Shown here in pieces: positions 1 to 6,243 of a DNA stretch of 7,751 nt. Made by a program: the position numbers and the translations under genes. Every line of letters begins with the position of its first letter. Position 1 is the stretch's first letter. The stretch lies in assembly GCA_027310735.1 (NCBI GenBank), contig DAIDAH010000129.1:1-7751 (forward strand), read 5' to 3'. The notes below the pieces were generated by a model. That model saw only the letters and a program-made list of their open reading frames with translations, had not been told where the DNA came from and did no database searches. This DNA comes from Methylotenera sp. (GTDB lineage Bacteria; Pseudomonadota; Gammaproteobacteria; Burkholderiales; Methylophilaceae).

Positions 1-234
1 TTATTGGACGAAGTGGCGTTTCATAATATAGATGCACGTCTGGCTAAACTATTGCTTGATGAGGCTGGCACTAATATCAGCCGCACTCACCAGCAAATTG
101 CCGATGAACTGGGCACCGCACGTGAGGTGATCAGTCGCCAACTTAAACACTTCGAGAATAAAAACTGGGTATCACTCGGGCGCGGCCATATTGAGGTGCT
201 AGACAAAGACGCACTGCGTAAAATATTAAGTTAA
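1..234 (+). CDS. Crp/Fnr-family transcriptional regulator, C-terminal DNA-binding part (5' end outside window)
   Basis: The frame is open from the first base and ends in TAA at 232-234, leaving 77 codons. The N-terminal cyclic-nucleotide-like sensor domain and the dimerisation helix are off the left edge. What remains is the winged helix-turn-helix of the Crp/Fnr family. A helix like the family's start of the DNA-binding domain (RLAKLLLDEA, visible residues 13-22) is followed by a helix-turn-helix (IADELGTAREVISRQLKHFE, 33-52) and then the wing (LGRGHIEVLD). The recognition helix carries R41, E42 and R46, which align with R180, E181 and R185 of E. coli CRP. It also has Ser before the last Arg, as in FNR. 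This suggests a TGTGA-type half-site rather than the FNR TTGAT, which is inference. The effector cannot be judged without the N-terminus. The gene converges on the next one with a 23-bp gap. Confidence 0.9.
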   Translation, partial: LLDEVAFHNIDARLAKLLLDEAGTNISRTHQQIADELGTAREVISRQLKHFENKNWVSLGRGHIEVLDKDALRKILS

Positions 235-257
235 ATAGTCACTCAGAATACGAGATC

Positions 258-1211
258 CTATTGGCTAACTTTGCAATCTACACACTCACCCTTGCTAACG
301 TCATAACCTTTAATTGCAGCGAGGCCCTTCACACCGGTCATAATCGTACCGTCAAGTATGGCTTCATTCAAATTAGCACCAGTAATATCTGCTCCAGTTA
401 AATCAGCTTTACTGAAGTCTGCCCTGAACAAATTAGTGTTGCGCAAATTAGCATTACGGAAATTTGCAAAGCGCACATTAGTGCGATTAATATCGGCACC
501 TTCAAAATTACTATTGGCAAAATTGCCACCAATGGCATCAAAACGCATCGCGCCCATTGGCTGGTTACCAATATCCAAACCAAAACGACCATGCGAGATA
601 TTGGCATCACTCATATCCACATTGCCCAAGGTACCGATCATACGTGCATTGGTAAGGTTTGCTCCTTTAAAGCTAGTTTTATCAAAAATGGCTTGAAATA
701 TAGTCGCGTCTTTAAGGTTTGCATGGCTCAAATCGGCATTTTCTAATCTAGCTAAATTAAGATAAGCACGCTCCATATTCGCACCGCTTAAATTGGCTCC
801 GCGTAAATAAGCACCGAAGAAACTTGTATTCGTCATATTGCAATGGCGTAAATCCAATCCATCCAACTCCAAGTAGCCCGCATCTTTATTAGACAAGTCA
901 CAGGTTTTACTGTGAATTTGACTAAGAGCATCTTGCTGGCTAATTTTTTCACGGACTATCTCAGCATTTTTAGCATAAAATTCAGCCGCTTTTGTTGCCA
1001 TGGCCTTAGGGTTTTCCAAAAATTTTGTCTTGGACTCCTGACTGGAAAAACAATATCTTTTACCTTCAAACATGGCATTCACTTCGCACTTGGTCTGCAC
1101 CATCATGCCACTTGCAAGCCCCATTGCACATTGCCCATTAAACTCATCAGCAACAGCTGAACCCGTGAGACAAAAAAGCATTGCGGCTATCATTATCTGA
1201 AAAATCTTCAT
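258..1211 (-). CDS. Exported YHS-like domain / pentapeptide-repeat protein
   Basis: A 317-residue protein. I place the start at the ATG at 1209-1211 because AAGGAG lies 6 nt upstream (1218-1223); an upstream in-frame TTG at 1227-1229 would add six residues and lacks this support. Residues 1-21 form a Sec signal peptide (MKIF, hydrophobic core, cleavage after AVA), so the protein should be periplasmic; there is no lipobox. Residues about 26-80 resemble a YHS/TRASH-type domain: CAMG near the start, then EGKRYCFSSQESKTKFLENP, like the family pattern GKxYYFCSxxCKxKFLxxP. The usual metal-ligand cysteines of FCSxxC are serines here (S56, S60), while C28, C42 and C54 remain. Residues about 113-295 are pentapeptide repeats of the A(D/N)Lxx type (GANLSGANMERAYL, KADLTGADITGANL), predicted to fold as a right-handed beta-helix. 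The C-terminus has CVDC (310-313). The function is unknown; metal binding or periplasmic protein interaction are possibilities only. Confidence 0.88.
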   Translation of the reverse strand: MKIFQIMIAAMLFCLTGSAVADEFNGQCAMGLASGMMVQTKCEVNAMFEGKRYCFSSQESKTKFLENPKAMATKAAEFYAKNAEIVREKISQQDALSQIHSKTCDLSNKDAGYLELDGLDLRHCNMTNTSFFGAYLRGANLSGANMERAYLNLARLENADLSHANLKDATIFQAIFDKTSFKGANLTNARMIGTLGNVDMSDANISHGRFGLDIGNQPMGAMRFDAIGGNFANSNFEGADINRTNVRFANFRNANLRNTNLFRADFSKADLTGADITGANLNEAILDGTIMTGVKGLAAIKGYDVSKGECVDCKVSQ

Positions 1212-1217
1212 ATTATT

Positions 1218-1223
1218 CTCCTT
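1218..1223 (-). promoter_or_regulatory. Ribosome binding site of the pentapeptide-repeat gene
   Basis: On the minus strand this reads AAGGAG, followed by 6 nt and then ATG (1211-1209). It is the strongest Shine-Dalgarno sequence I noticed in the window and decides the start: the alternative TTG at 1229-1227 lies upstream of it. Confidence 0.8.
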
Positions 1224-1262
1224 ATTCAATCGAACAACTCACGCCGACAGCGCGAGCAATGC

Positions 1263-1312
1263 CGAATGAAGTATCCACGCTTCAACAGCCCACCACAGTA
1301 ACTTAAGTCACA
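1263..1312 (-). promoter_or_regulatory. Possible Crp-type activated promoter of the pentapeptide-repeat gene
   Basis: Minus-strand TGTGACTTAAGTTACT (1312-1297) contains a 14-bp near-palindrome, GTGACTTAAGTTAC, with one mismatched pair, centred between 1304 and 1305. It matches the CRP pattern TGTGA-N6-TCACA in 8 of 10 defined bases. Downstream on the same strand, GATACT (1275-1270) could be a -10 box, matching TATAAT in 4 of 6 positions. That would put transcription start near 1263, a 51-nt leader before the ATG, and the palindrome centre at -41.5, the classic class II activator position. No good -35 is visible, as is common at such promoters. The pattern is seen in the sequence; the regulatory role is inference, and the -10 was picked by eye. 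Confidence 0.4.
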
Positions 1313-1385
1313 TAACAAGTGCTGATACACGAGAATTACCTTAACATAACTTTAACTATGCTGGCACACATGACAAAGCATCATA

Positions 1386-1453
1386 CTCACTATGAAAACA
1401 AAAATGCATCAGAGTTCTGAAGTGAGCAATACAAACTGATAGTAGACTCACTT
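1386..1453 (-). repeat. Three alternating inverted half-repeats after cysG, possible weak terminator region
   Basis: Read along the cysG transcript there are AAGTGAG (1453-1447, overlapping the cysG stop codon), CTCACTT (1426-1420) and AGTGAG (1391-1386). The middle element can pair with either flank (7 bp or 6 bp), so two mutually exclusive hairpins are possible. Between the second and third elements a small palindrome, TCAGAACTCTGA, is followed by TGCATTTTTGTTTTC, giving a U-rich stretch. This is the best candidate for the 3' end of the cysG message, but the stems are weak and chance is a fair explanation. Confidence 0.3.
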
Positions 1454-2839
1454 AATCCCGGGTTCAAACCAATTTAATTTTTCACGTAACCGCACTACTT
1501 CTCCAATAATAGTCAGGCATGGTGCTTTAATATTGGCAGCACTCACTTTATCAGCCAGATCACTGACTGTAGCAACAACTACACGCTGATGCTGCGTTGT
1601 ACCTTGTTGAACAACAGCCGCAGGCATGTCTGGCGATACGCCATGCACTAAGAGTTGCTTGCAAATTTCAGCCATGCCAACCAATCCCATATAAATCACA
1701 ACGGTCTGGCGCGGACGCGACATGGCAGCCCAATCCAAATCTAAAACACCATTCTTTAAGTGTCCGGTAATAAATAGGCAGGCCTGTGAGTAATCCCGAT
1801 GCGTAAGAGGAATGCCCGCATAACTTGAAACGCCATTAGCGGCGGTAATACCGGGCACCACTTGGAACGGAACACCATGCTCCATTAAGGTTTCAATTTC
1901 TTCACCACCACGCCCGAAAATAAAAGGGTCGCCGCCTTTTAAACGCAAGACACGCTTACCTTGCTTGGCTAAGTTGGCCAAAAGCACATTAATTTCTTCT
2001 TGCGGCAAAGTGTGTTGGTCGCGCGCCTTACCCACATAAATCAGCTCGGCATCACGGCGCACTAATTCCATCACTTCTGCGCTTACCAACTTATCATATA
2101 CACAGACGTCACATTGCTGCATAAAGCGTAAAGCTCTGAATGTCAGCAAGTCTGGGTCACCTGGGCCAGCACCAACCAAGTAGACTTCGCCATGATGCGT
2201 AACATCTGACGTCTCAGCAAGCACTGCATTCAATGCTTGTCTGGCAGCTTCTTCTTGGCCGGATAAAATACGTTCAACGATTGGCCCTTGCAACACGTCT
2301 TCCCAGAAAATACGGCGCTCCTGACTGGTTTTGAACTTCGCTTTCACTTTATTTCGAAATTCACCTGCTATGGTAGCAATACGGCCATAACCAGCGGGCA
2401 ACATTGTTTCAATCCTGCTACGAATATGACGCGCCAACACTGGCGCTTTACCCTCGCTGGAAATCGCAATCACCACTGGCGAACGCTCAACGATGGACGC
2501 CATGGTAAACGTACATAAAGCAGGACAATCCACAACATTCACAGGAATATTCTGTAGTTTTGCATCACGCGAAACGGCTTCATTCACCGCCGTATCATCT
2601 GTCGCAGCAATCACCAGACAAGCGCCTTGCAACTGCCCCGCAGTATAAGTCGTCGGTGTATATTGAATGGTTTTCGCATCCACTAGCGCCTGCAACTCAA
2701 GGCAAAGTTCAGGCGAAACTACAGTCACCGCCGCATTAGCTTTTAATAGCGTAACCACCTTGCGTGAGGCAACATCACCGCCGCCAACCACAACACATAA
2801 ACGACCAGTAATATTGATAAAAATAGGGAGCGCTTGCAT
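1448..2839 (-). CDS. cysG: Siroheme synthase CysG (uroporphyrinogen-III C-methyltransferase / precorrin-2 dehydrogenase / ferrochelatase)
   Basis: A 463-residue trifunctional cytoplasmic enzyme that converts uroporphyrinogen III to siroheme, the cofactor of sulfite and nitrite reductases. Residues 1-150 are the Rossmann dehydrogenase/ferrochelatase half, with the NAD-binding VVVGGGDVASRK (16-27), the catalytic Asp in NVVDCP (D104, same number as in Salmonella CysG) and S128 in AISSEGKAPVLARHIR. A linker and dimerisation region follows to about 215. The SUMT methyltransferase half starts at VYLVGAGPGDPDLLT (219-233) and includes D249 and K271, equivalent to the active-site Asp and Lys, the GGDPFIFGRGGEE motif (302-314) and VPGITAA. 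Length and all key residues match the family, so it should be active. The ATG start aligns with E. coli MDHLPIF, although no clear Shine-Dalgarno is present. The gene is divergent from miaB. Confidence 0.97.
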   Translation of the reverse strand: MQALPIFINITGRLCVVVGGGDVASRKVVTLLKANAAVTVVSPELCLELQALVDAKTIQYTPTTYTAGQLQGACLVIAATDDTAVNEAVSRDAKLQNIPVNVVDCPALCTFTMASIVERSPVVIAISSEGKAPVLARHIRSRIETMLPAGYGRIATIAGEFRNKVKAKFKTSQERRIFWEDVLQGPIVERILSGQEEAARQALNAVLAETSDVTHHGEVYLVGAGPGDPDLLTFRALRFMQQCDVCVYDKLVSAEVMELVRRDAELIYVGKARDQHTLPQEEINVLLANLAKQGKRVLRLKGGDPFIFGRGGEEIETLMEHGVPFQVVPGITAANGVSSYAGIPLTHRDYSQACLFITGHLKNGVLDLDWAAMSRPRQTVVIYMGLVGMAEICKQLLVHGVSPDMPAAVVQQGTTQHQRVVVATVSDLADKVSAANIKAPCLTIIGEVVRLREKLNWFEPGIK

Positions 2840-2859
2840 AGAATTTCAACTTGTTGATT

Positions 2860-2872
2860 TAATGCTATTTTA
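2860..2872 (-). promoter_or_regulatory. Possible cysG promoter (-10 box)
   Basis: Minus-strand TAAAAT (2872-2867) matches a -10 box in 5 of 6 positions and predicts a start near 2860, giving a 20-nt leader before the cysG ATG. No convincing -35 is visible. Within the leader, TCAAC-TT-GTTGA (+ strand 2846-2857) is a short symmetric element of unknown meaning. Confidence 0.35.
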
Positions 2873-2893
2873 CCTTGCACATGCCAAATGCGC

Positions 2894-2906
2894 TAAAATT
2901 ATGCTT
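2894..2906 (+). promoter_or_regulatory. Possible miaB promoter (-10 box)
   Basis: TAAAAT (2894-2899) matches the -10 consensus in 5 of 6 positions and predicts transcription start near 2906. That leaves a leader of about 21 nt if miaB starts at TTG 2927. The -35 is poor. It lies only 21 bp from the opposing cysG -10, so the two polymerase footprints would overlap. Confidence 0.35.
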
Positions 2907-2926
2907 TGCAAATTTGTAATAACATT

Positions 2927-4309
2927 TTGACTCCAGCTAAACCAGATCATTCCAAAAATTCAGCTGCGCCTGAAACTGCCAGCCCGAAAAAAGTATTCAT
3001 TAAAACCTTTGGTTGCCAAATGAATGAGTACGACTCATCACGCATGTCAGATATGCTTAATGCGTCCGAAGGCATGGTGGAAACACTCACTCCAGAAGAT
3101 GCCGATGTGATTTTGCTCAATACCTGCTCTGTGCGTGAAAAAGCAGAAGAAAAAGTATTTAGTCATCTCGGCCGCTTTATTCCACTCAAAAAAGCCAATC
3201 CTAATTTAGTCATCGGCGTCGGTGGCTGCGTAGCTTCACAAGAAGGCGCCAGCATCATCACCCGCGCGCCTTATGTAGACGTAGTCTTTGGTCCACAAAC
3301 CTTGCATCGCCTGCCGGAGCTGATTAAAAACAGCCAAAGCAGCGGCCAATCTCAAGTAGACATTACGTTTCCGGAAGTGGAAAAGTTCGACCATTTGCCA
3401 CCGCCACGAATTGAAGGTGCCAGCGCATTTTTAAGCATTATGGAAGGCTGCAGCAAATATTGCAGTTTTTGCGTTGTGCCGTACACACGTGGAGAAGAAG
3501 TATCGCGCCCATTTGCAGACATTCTGACCGAAGCCGTGCAACTGACTGAACAAGGAGTGAAAGAAATCACCTTGCTTGGGCAAAATGTGAATGCCTATCG
3601 CACCGAATATGAAGGCGTAGAAGCAGATTTAGCCATGCTGATTGAAACCATTGCCGAAATTCCGCAGATTGAACGCATCCGCTTTACCACTAGTCACCCG
3701 AATGAAATGAGTCAGCGCCTGATTGATTGTTTCGCCAACATCCCAAAACTTGCAGTGCAGCTACATTTACCAGTACAAGCAGGTGCAGACCGCGTACTTA
3801 TGGCGATGAAACGCAACTACACAGCACTGCAATACAAATCGACCATACGCAAACTACGTGTGGCGAACCCTAACATTACATTCACCTCAGACTTCATTGT
3901 TGGCTTTCCCGGTGAAACAGAGGCAGAATTTGAAGCTACGGCTAAACTCATGCAAGACGTAGGCTTTGATTACAGCTTCAGCTTTTTATACAGCCCTCGC
4001 CCAGGCACACCAGCTTCTTATTTAGAAGATACAACCTCACAGGAAGTAAAGCTCGCGCGTTTAAGCAGATTGCAGGCAATCAATGAAGCGCAAGGCAAAC
4101 TGATTAGTGAAGCCATGCTCGGCAGTGTGCAGCGCGTGCTGATTGAAAGCGCCTCATGGAAAAATGCCAGCGAACTTGCAGGCAAAACCGATAACAACCG
4201 CATTGTCGATATCGCAGGTAATGCTGACCTCATACATCAGTTTGTTAATGTACGCATTACTGACGTGTCCAACCCACGCCGCTTACGTGGCAAAATTTTA
4301 GAAAACTAA
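2927..4309 (+). CDS. miaB: tRNA-2-methylthio-N6-dimethylallyladenosine synthase MiaB
   Basis: A radical-SAM methylthiotransferase that adds the methylthio group to i6A37 of tRNAs reading UNN codons; 460 residues from this start. In order: UPF0004 domain with its three cluster cysteines (C30 in KTFGCQMNEYD, C67 in NTCSVREKA, C101 in GGCVASQEG), radical-SAM core with C175-x3-C179-x2-C182 (CSKYCSFCVVPYTRGEE), and a C-terminal TRAM domain (about 390-458). All are intact. The start is uncertain. No ATG lies upstream of the first cysteine in this frame; the candidates are TTG at 2927 (preferred, since it leaves room for a leader after the putative promoter) and TTG at 2906, seven codons earlier. 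Neither has a Shine-Dalgarno. Either start gives about 20-27 residues before the conserved KKVFIKTFGC, longer than the E. coli N-terminus. phoH follows after 8 nt, implying an operon. Confidence 0.96.
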   Translation: MTPAKPDHSKNSAAPETASPKKVFIKTFGCQMNEYDSSRMSDMLNASEGMVETLTPEDADVILLNTCSVREKAEEKVFSHLGRFIPLKKANPNLVIGVGGCVASQEGASIITRAPYVDVVFGPQTLHRLPELIKNSQSSGQSQVDITFPEVEKFDHLPPPRIEGASAFLSIMEGCSKYCSFCVVPYTRGEEVSRPFADILTEAVQLTEQGVKEITLLGQNVNAYRTEYEGVEADLAMLIETIAEIPQIERIRFTTSHPNEMSQRLIDCFANIPKLAVQLHLPVQAGADRVLMAMKRNYTALQYKSTIRKLRVANPNITFTSDFIVGFPGETEAEFEATAKLMQDVGFDYSFSFLYSPRPGTPASYLEDTTSQEVKLARLSRLQAINEAQGKLISEAMLGSVQRVLIESASWKNASELAGKTDNNRIVDIAGNADLIHQFVNVRITDVSNPRRLRGKILEN

Positions 4310-4317
4310 CCATCAAT

Positions 4318-5262
4318 ATGGAAATCACTTTAACGCCTGAAGATAACGTCCGCCTAGCCAACCTATGTGGCGCACTTGATGAAAACATCAAGCAAATCGC
4401 AGATGCACTGGACATTGAGATTGCGCGTCGCGGTGCAAACTTCAAGTTGACCGGCGATACAAATCACATGCGCTTAGCTGCACAACTGCTTGAGAACTTT
4501 TACATCCGCGCTAAAAAGCCGATTGATCTTGAAGAAATCCAATTAGGTTTAGTTGAAATTGATAAATTAAAACCCGAAGACGTTGCAACTTCAATTGCGC
4601 CGATATTAATGACGCGCCGCAGTGAATTACATGGCCGTACCCCAAGACAGATTGCTTATTTACAGCAAATTCAAGAGCATGACATTACCTTTGGCATAGG
4701 CCCTGCGGGTACAGGTAAAACCTATCTGGCGGTTGCCAGTGCGGTAGATGCCATGACGCGCGACCGAGTGAAACGCATTGTACTTGTACGCCCTGCCGTT
4801 GAGGCTGGTGAACGACTGGGATTTTTACCGGGCGACTTAAACCAGAAAGTTGACCCTTACTTACGCCCACTATATGACGCATTGTATGACTTAGCAGGCT
4901 ATGACACGGTCAATAAAATGTTTGAACGTGGCGCGATTGAAGTAGCACCATTAGCATATATGCGTGGCCGTACACTGAACCAAAGTTTTATTATTCTGGA
5001 TGAAGCGCAAAACACCACTCCAGAACAAATGAAAATGTTTTTAACACGTATTGGCTTTGGCACCAAAGCAGTCATTACGGGTGATGTGACTCAAATTGAC
5101 TTGCAACGTCATCAGAAAAGCGGCTTGGTAGAAGCACAAAAGGTACTAAAAGACATCAAGGGTATCGCCATGACACACTTCTTATCTGCCGATGTCGTGC
5201 GCCACCCACTAGTACAGAAAATCGTGAATGCCTACGAAGAATACGAGCTTAAAAATAATTAG
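4318..5262 (+). CDS. ybeZ: PhoH-like ATPase (YbeZ family)
   Basis: A 314-residue cytoplasmic P-loop NTPase of the PhoH family, YbeZ type. An N-terminal region (about 1-100, including LEEIQLGLVEIDKLKPED) precedes the ATPase core. Walker A is GIGPAGTGKT (126-135). Walker B is FIILDEAQN (224-232). Downstream motifs TGDVTQIDL (254-262) and the basic HQKSGL are typical. Length is ordinary for the family. YbeZ proteins are coded next to YbeY in many bacteria and are associated with RNA metabolism and ribosome maturation, but the exact reaction is not established. The ATG is 8 nt after the miaB stop with only a weak ribosome site, so translation may be coupled to miaB. Unlike the E. coli order, the next gene is a psiE homologue rather than ybeY. 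Confidence 0.95.
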   Translation: MEITLTPEDNVRLANLCGALDENIKQIADALDIEIARRGANFKLTGDTNHMRLAAQLLENFYIRAKKPIDLEEIQLGLVEIDKLKPEDVATSIAPILMTRRSELHGRTPRQIAYLQQIQEHDITFGIGPAGTGKTYLAVASAVDAMTRDRVKRIVLVRPAVEAGERLGFLPGDLNQKVDPYLRPLYDALYDLAGYDTVNKMFERGAIEVAPLAYMRGRTLNQSFIILDEAQNTTPEQMKMFLTRIGFGTKAVITGDVTQIDLQRHQKSGLVEAQKVLKDIKGIAMTHFLSADVVRHPLVQKIVNAYEEYELKNN

Positions 5263-5311
5263 CATTAAATTCAGTGATCCTACTTTCGGGATATGATTTT
5301 GGGGATATAAA

Positions 5312-5725
5312 GTGACGCCAAATAATTTTAGTAGATTGATGCAACGTTGCATGGGACTGGTCGCACAGGCGGTACTCATGACCATTGCCATTGCAACTAT
5401 CTTTGCTGTATTTCAAGCCATTATGCATATTTGGCAAGCGCAGGTGATTACCGTCGGCGACCTGTTGTTGCTATTTTTGTACCTCGAAGTCATGTCTATG
5501 CTCAACCATTATCTTGGCTCAGGCAATCTACCGGTACGCTATCCGCTATACATCGGCATCATCGCGCTGGCGCGTTATCTGGTACTGGAAATTGCTGAAA
5601 TTAACGCACTCACCATGTTTGCACTTTCAGGCTCCATCCTACTGATTTCTTTGTCTATTTTAGTCGTTCGCTACGGTCACGTACGTTTCCCCTATATAGA
5701 CTGCCCGACACAATCCGACAATTAA
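5312..5725 (+). CDS. psiE: PsiE-family membrane protein (phosphate-starvation-inducible E-like)
   Basis: A 137-residue integral inner-membrane protein. The start is GTG at 5312 with GGGGA (5301-5305) 6 nt upstream; the next ATG would remove nine residues. Four hydrophobic segments are visible at about 14-37, 48-66, 76-94 and 99-118. The segment LLLLFLYLEVMSMLNHYL, followed by LPVRYPLYIGIIALARYL (73-90), closely parallels E. coli PsiE (VYFLYFEF...FPLRYFVYIGITAIVRL), including the buried charged residues E59, R76 and R88. Function is unknown in the family; E. coli psiE responds to phosphate starvation and cAMP-CRP. I see no Pho box upstream here. It lies 49 bp after phoH and ends just before an intrinsic terminator, so it is probably the last gene of a miaB-phoH-psiE unit. 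The symbol is by family resemblance. Confidence 0.85.
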   Translation: MTPNNFSRLMQRCMGLVAQAVLMTIAIATIFAVFQAIMHIWQAQVITVGDLLLLFLYLEVMSMLNHYLGSGNLPVRYPLYIGIIALARYLVLEIAEINALTMFALSGSILLISLSILVVRYGHVRFPYIDCPTQSDN

Positions 5726-5734
5726 CAATACAAA

Positions 5735-5773
5735 GCCCCGCGTGAACATACTTCATGTGGGGCAATATTTTTT
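5735..5773 (+). terminator. Intrinsic terminator after psiE
   Basis: GCCCCGCGTGAA (5735-5746), loop CATAC, and TTCATGTGGGGC (5752-5763) form a 12-bp stem with two G-U pairs and a GC-rich base. It is followed by AATA and six T residues (5768-5773). This is a textbook rho-independent terminator for + strand transcription. The reverse direction lacks a T tract. It ends 20 nt before the ybeY start codon. Confidence 0.9.
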
Positions 5774-5793
5774 CACTGCCAATTTAACGCTAT

Positions 5794-6243
5794 ATGCCAA
5801 ACCTCGACATCACCATTCAGTATGCCTCAAACCAAAGCCAGCTACCCACAAAAAGCCAATTTAAAAAATGGGCTAAAGCCGCACTACGAGTTGACACCTC
5901 AGTTACTATTCGCATCGTTGACGAAGCCGAGGGGCGTGAACTCAACAACAGTTATCGTGGTAAGGATTACGCAACCAACGTGCTAACATTTCCGTTAACA
6001 GAAGAGCCTTATTTAATGGGTGACATCATCATCTGTGCGCCAGTAGTTGAGGCTGAAGCCAAAGCACAGAGCAAGCTACTTGAGGCGCACTACGCACATT
6101 TAACTGTACATGGCATCTTACATTTACATGGTTACGACCATGAGACGGAAGCGCAAGCTGAGCTCATGGAAGGCATAGAAACTGCAATAATCACAAAATT
6201 AGGGTATGCTTCACCTTATCTTATTTTAGAGGGCGCCAACTAA
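5794..6243 (+). CDS. ybeY: Endoribonuclease YbeY (rRNA maturation factor)
   Basis: A 149-residue zinc-dependent endoribonuclease of the UPF0054 family, involved in 16S rRNA 3'-end maturation and 70S ribosome quality control in E. coli. The signature HGILHLHGYDH (106-116) supplies the three zinc histidines H106, H110 and H116. The conserved Arg is R55 in NNSYRGKDYATNVLTFP (51-67), equivalent to E. coli R59, and MGDIIIC (75-81) is the usual beta-strand. The size is typical. The ATG lacks a clear Shine-Dalgarno and comes shortly after a strong terminator, so how it is transcribed is not obvious: read-through or an unrecognised promoter. The stop codon overlaps the corC start by one base (TAATG), implying translational coupling. 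Confidence 0.96.
   Translation: MPNLDITIQYASNQSQLPTKSQFKKWAKAALRVDTSVTIRIVDEAEGRELNNSYRGKDYATNVLTFPLTEEPYLMGDIIICAPVVEAEAKAQSKLLEAHYAHLTVHGILHLHGYDHETEAQAELMEGIETAIITKLGYASPYLILEGAN

Larger units (their letters stand above)
1212..1447. other. Intergenic region between the pentapeptide-repeat gene and cysG
   Basis: This 236-bp gap lies between two minus-strand genes. It holds the leader, Shine-Dalgarno and putative Crp-type promoter of the pentapeptide gene in its left half, and the 3' flank of cysG in its right half. A short open frame on the + strand (1392-1439, 15 codons) has no ribosome binding site and is not called. Nothing else recognisable was found. Confidence 0.6.

Noticed and set aside
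358..696. 112-codon + strand open frame rich in Lys, Leu and Ala
   Set aside because: It is the antisense shadow of the pentapeptide repeats; the periodic repeat codons keep the opposite frame open, and the minus-strand protein has a signal peptide and clear domains.
912..1160. 82-codon + strand open frame
   Set aside because: It is antisense to the YHS-like domain and signal peptide of the well-supported minus-strand gene.
1392..1439. 15-codon + strand open frame in the cysG-pentapeptide gap
   Set aside because: It is too short, has no ribosome binding site and no recognisable peptide.
2667..2930. 87-codon + strand open frame crossing the cysG start
   Set aside because: Most of it is antisense to the conserved NAD-binding region of CysG. 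Only its last nine codons (from ATG 2901) are discussed, as a possible mini-frame.
4685..4882. Minus-strand open frame within phoH
   Set aside because: It is antisense to the Walker A region of an intact PhoH-like gene and has no supporting features.
5265..5304. Possible psiE promoter (TTCAGT, 16 bp, TATGAT)
   Set aside because: The -10 box is good, but the predicted start near 5304 would fall inside the Shine-Dalgarno and leave only 8 nt before the GTG, so it does not fit.
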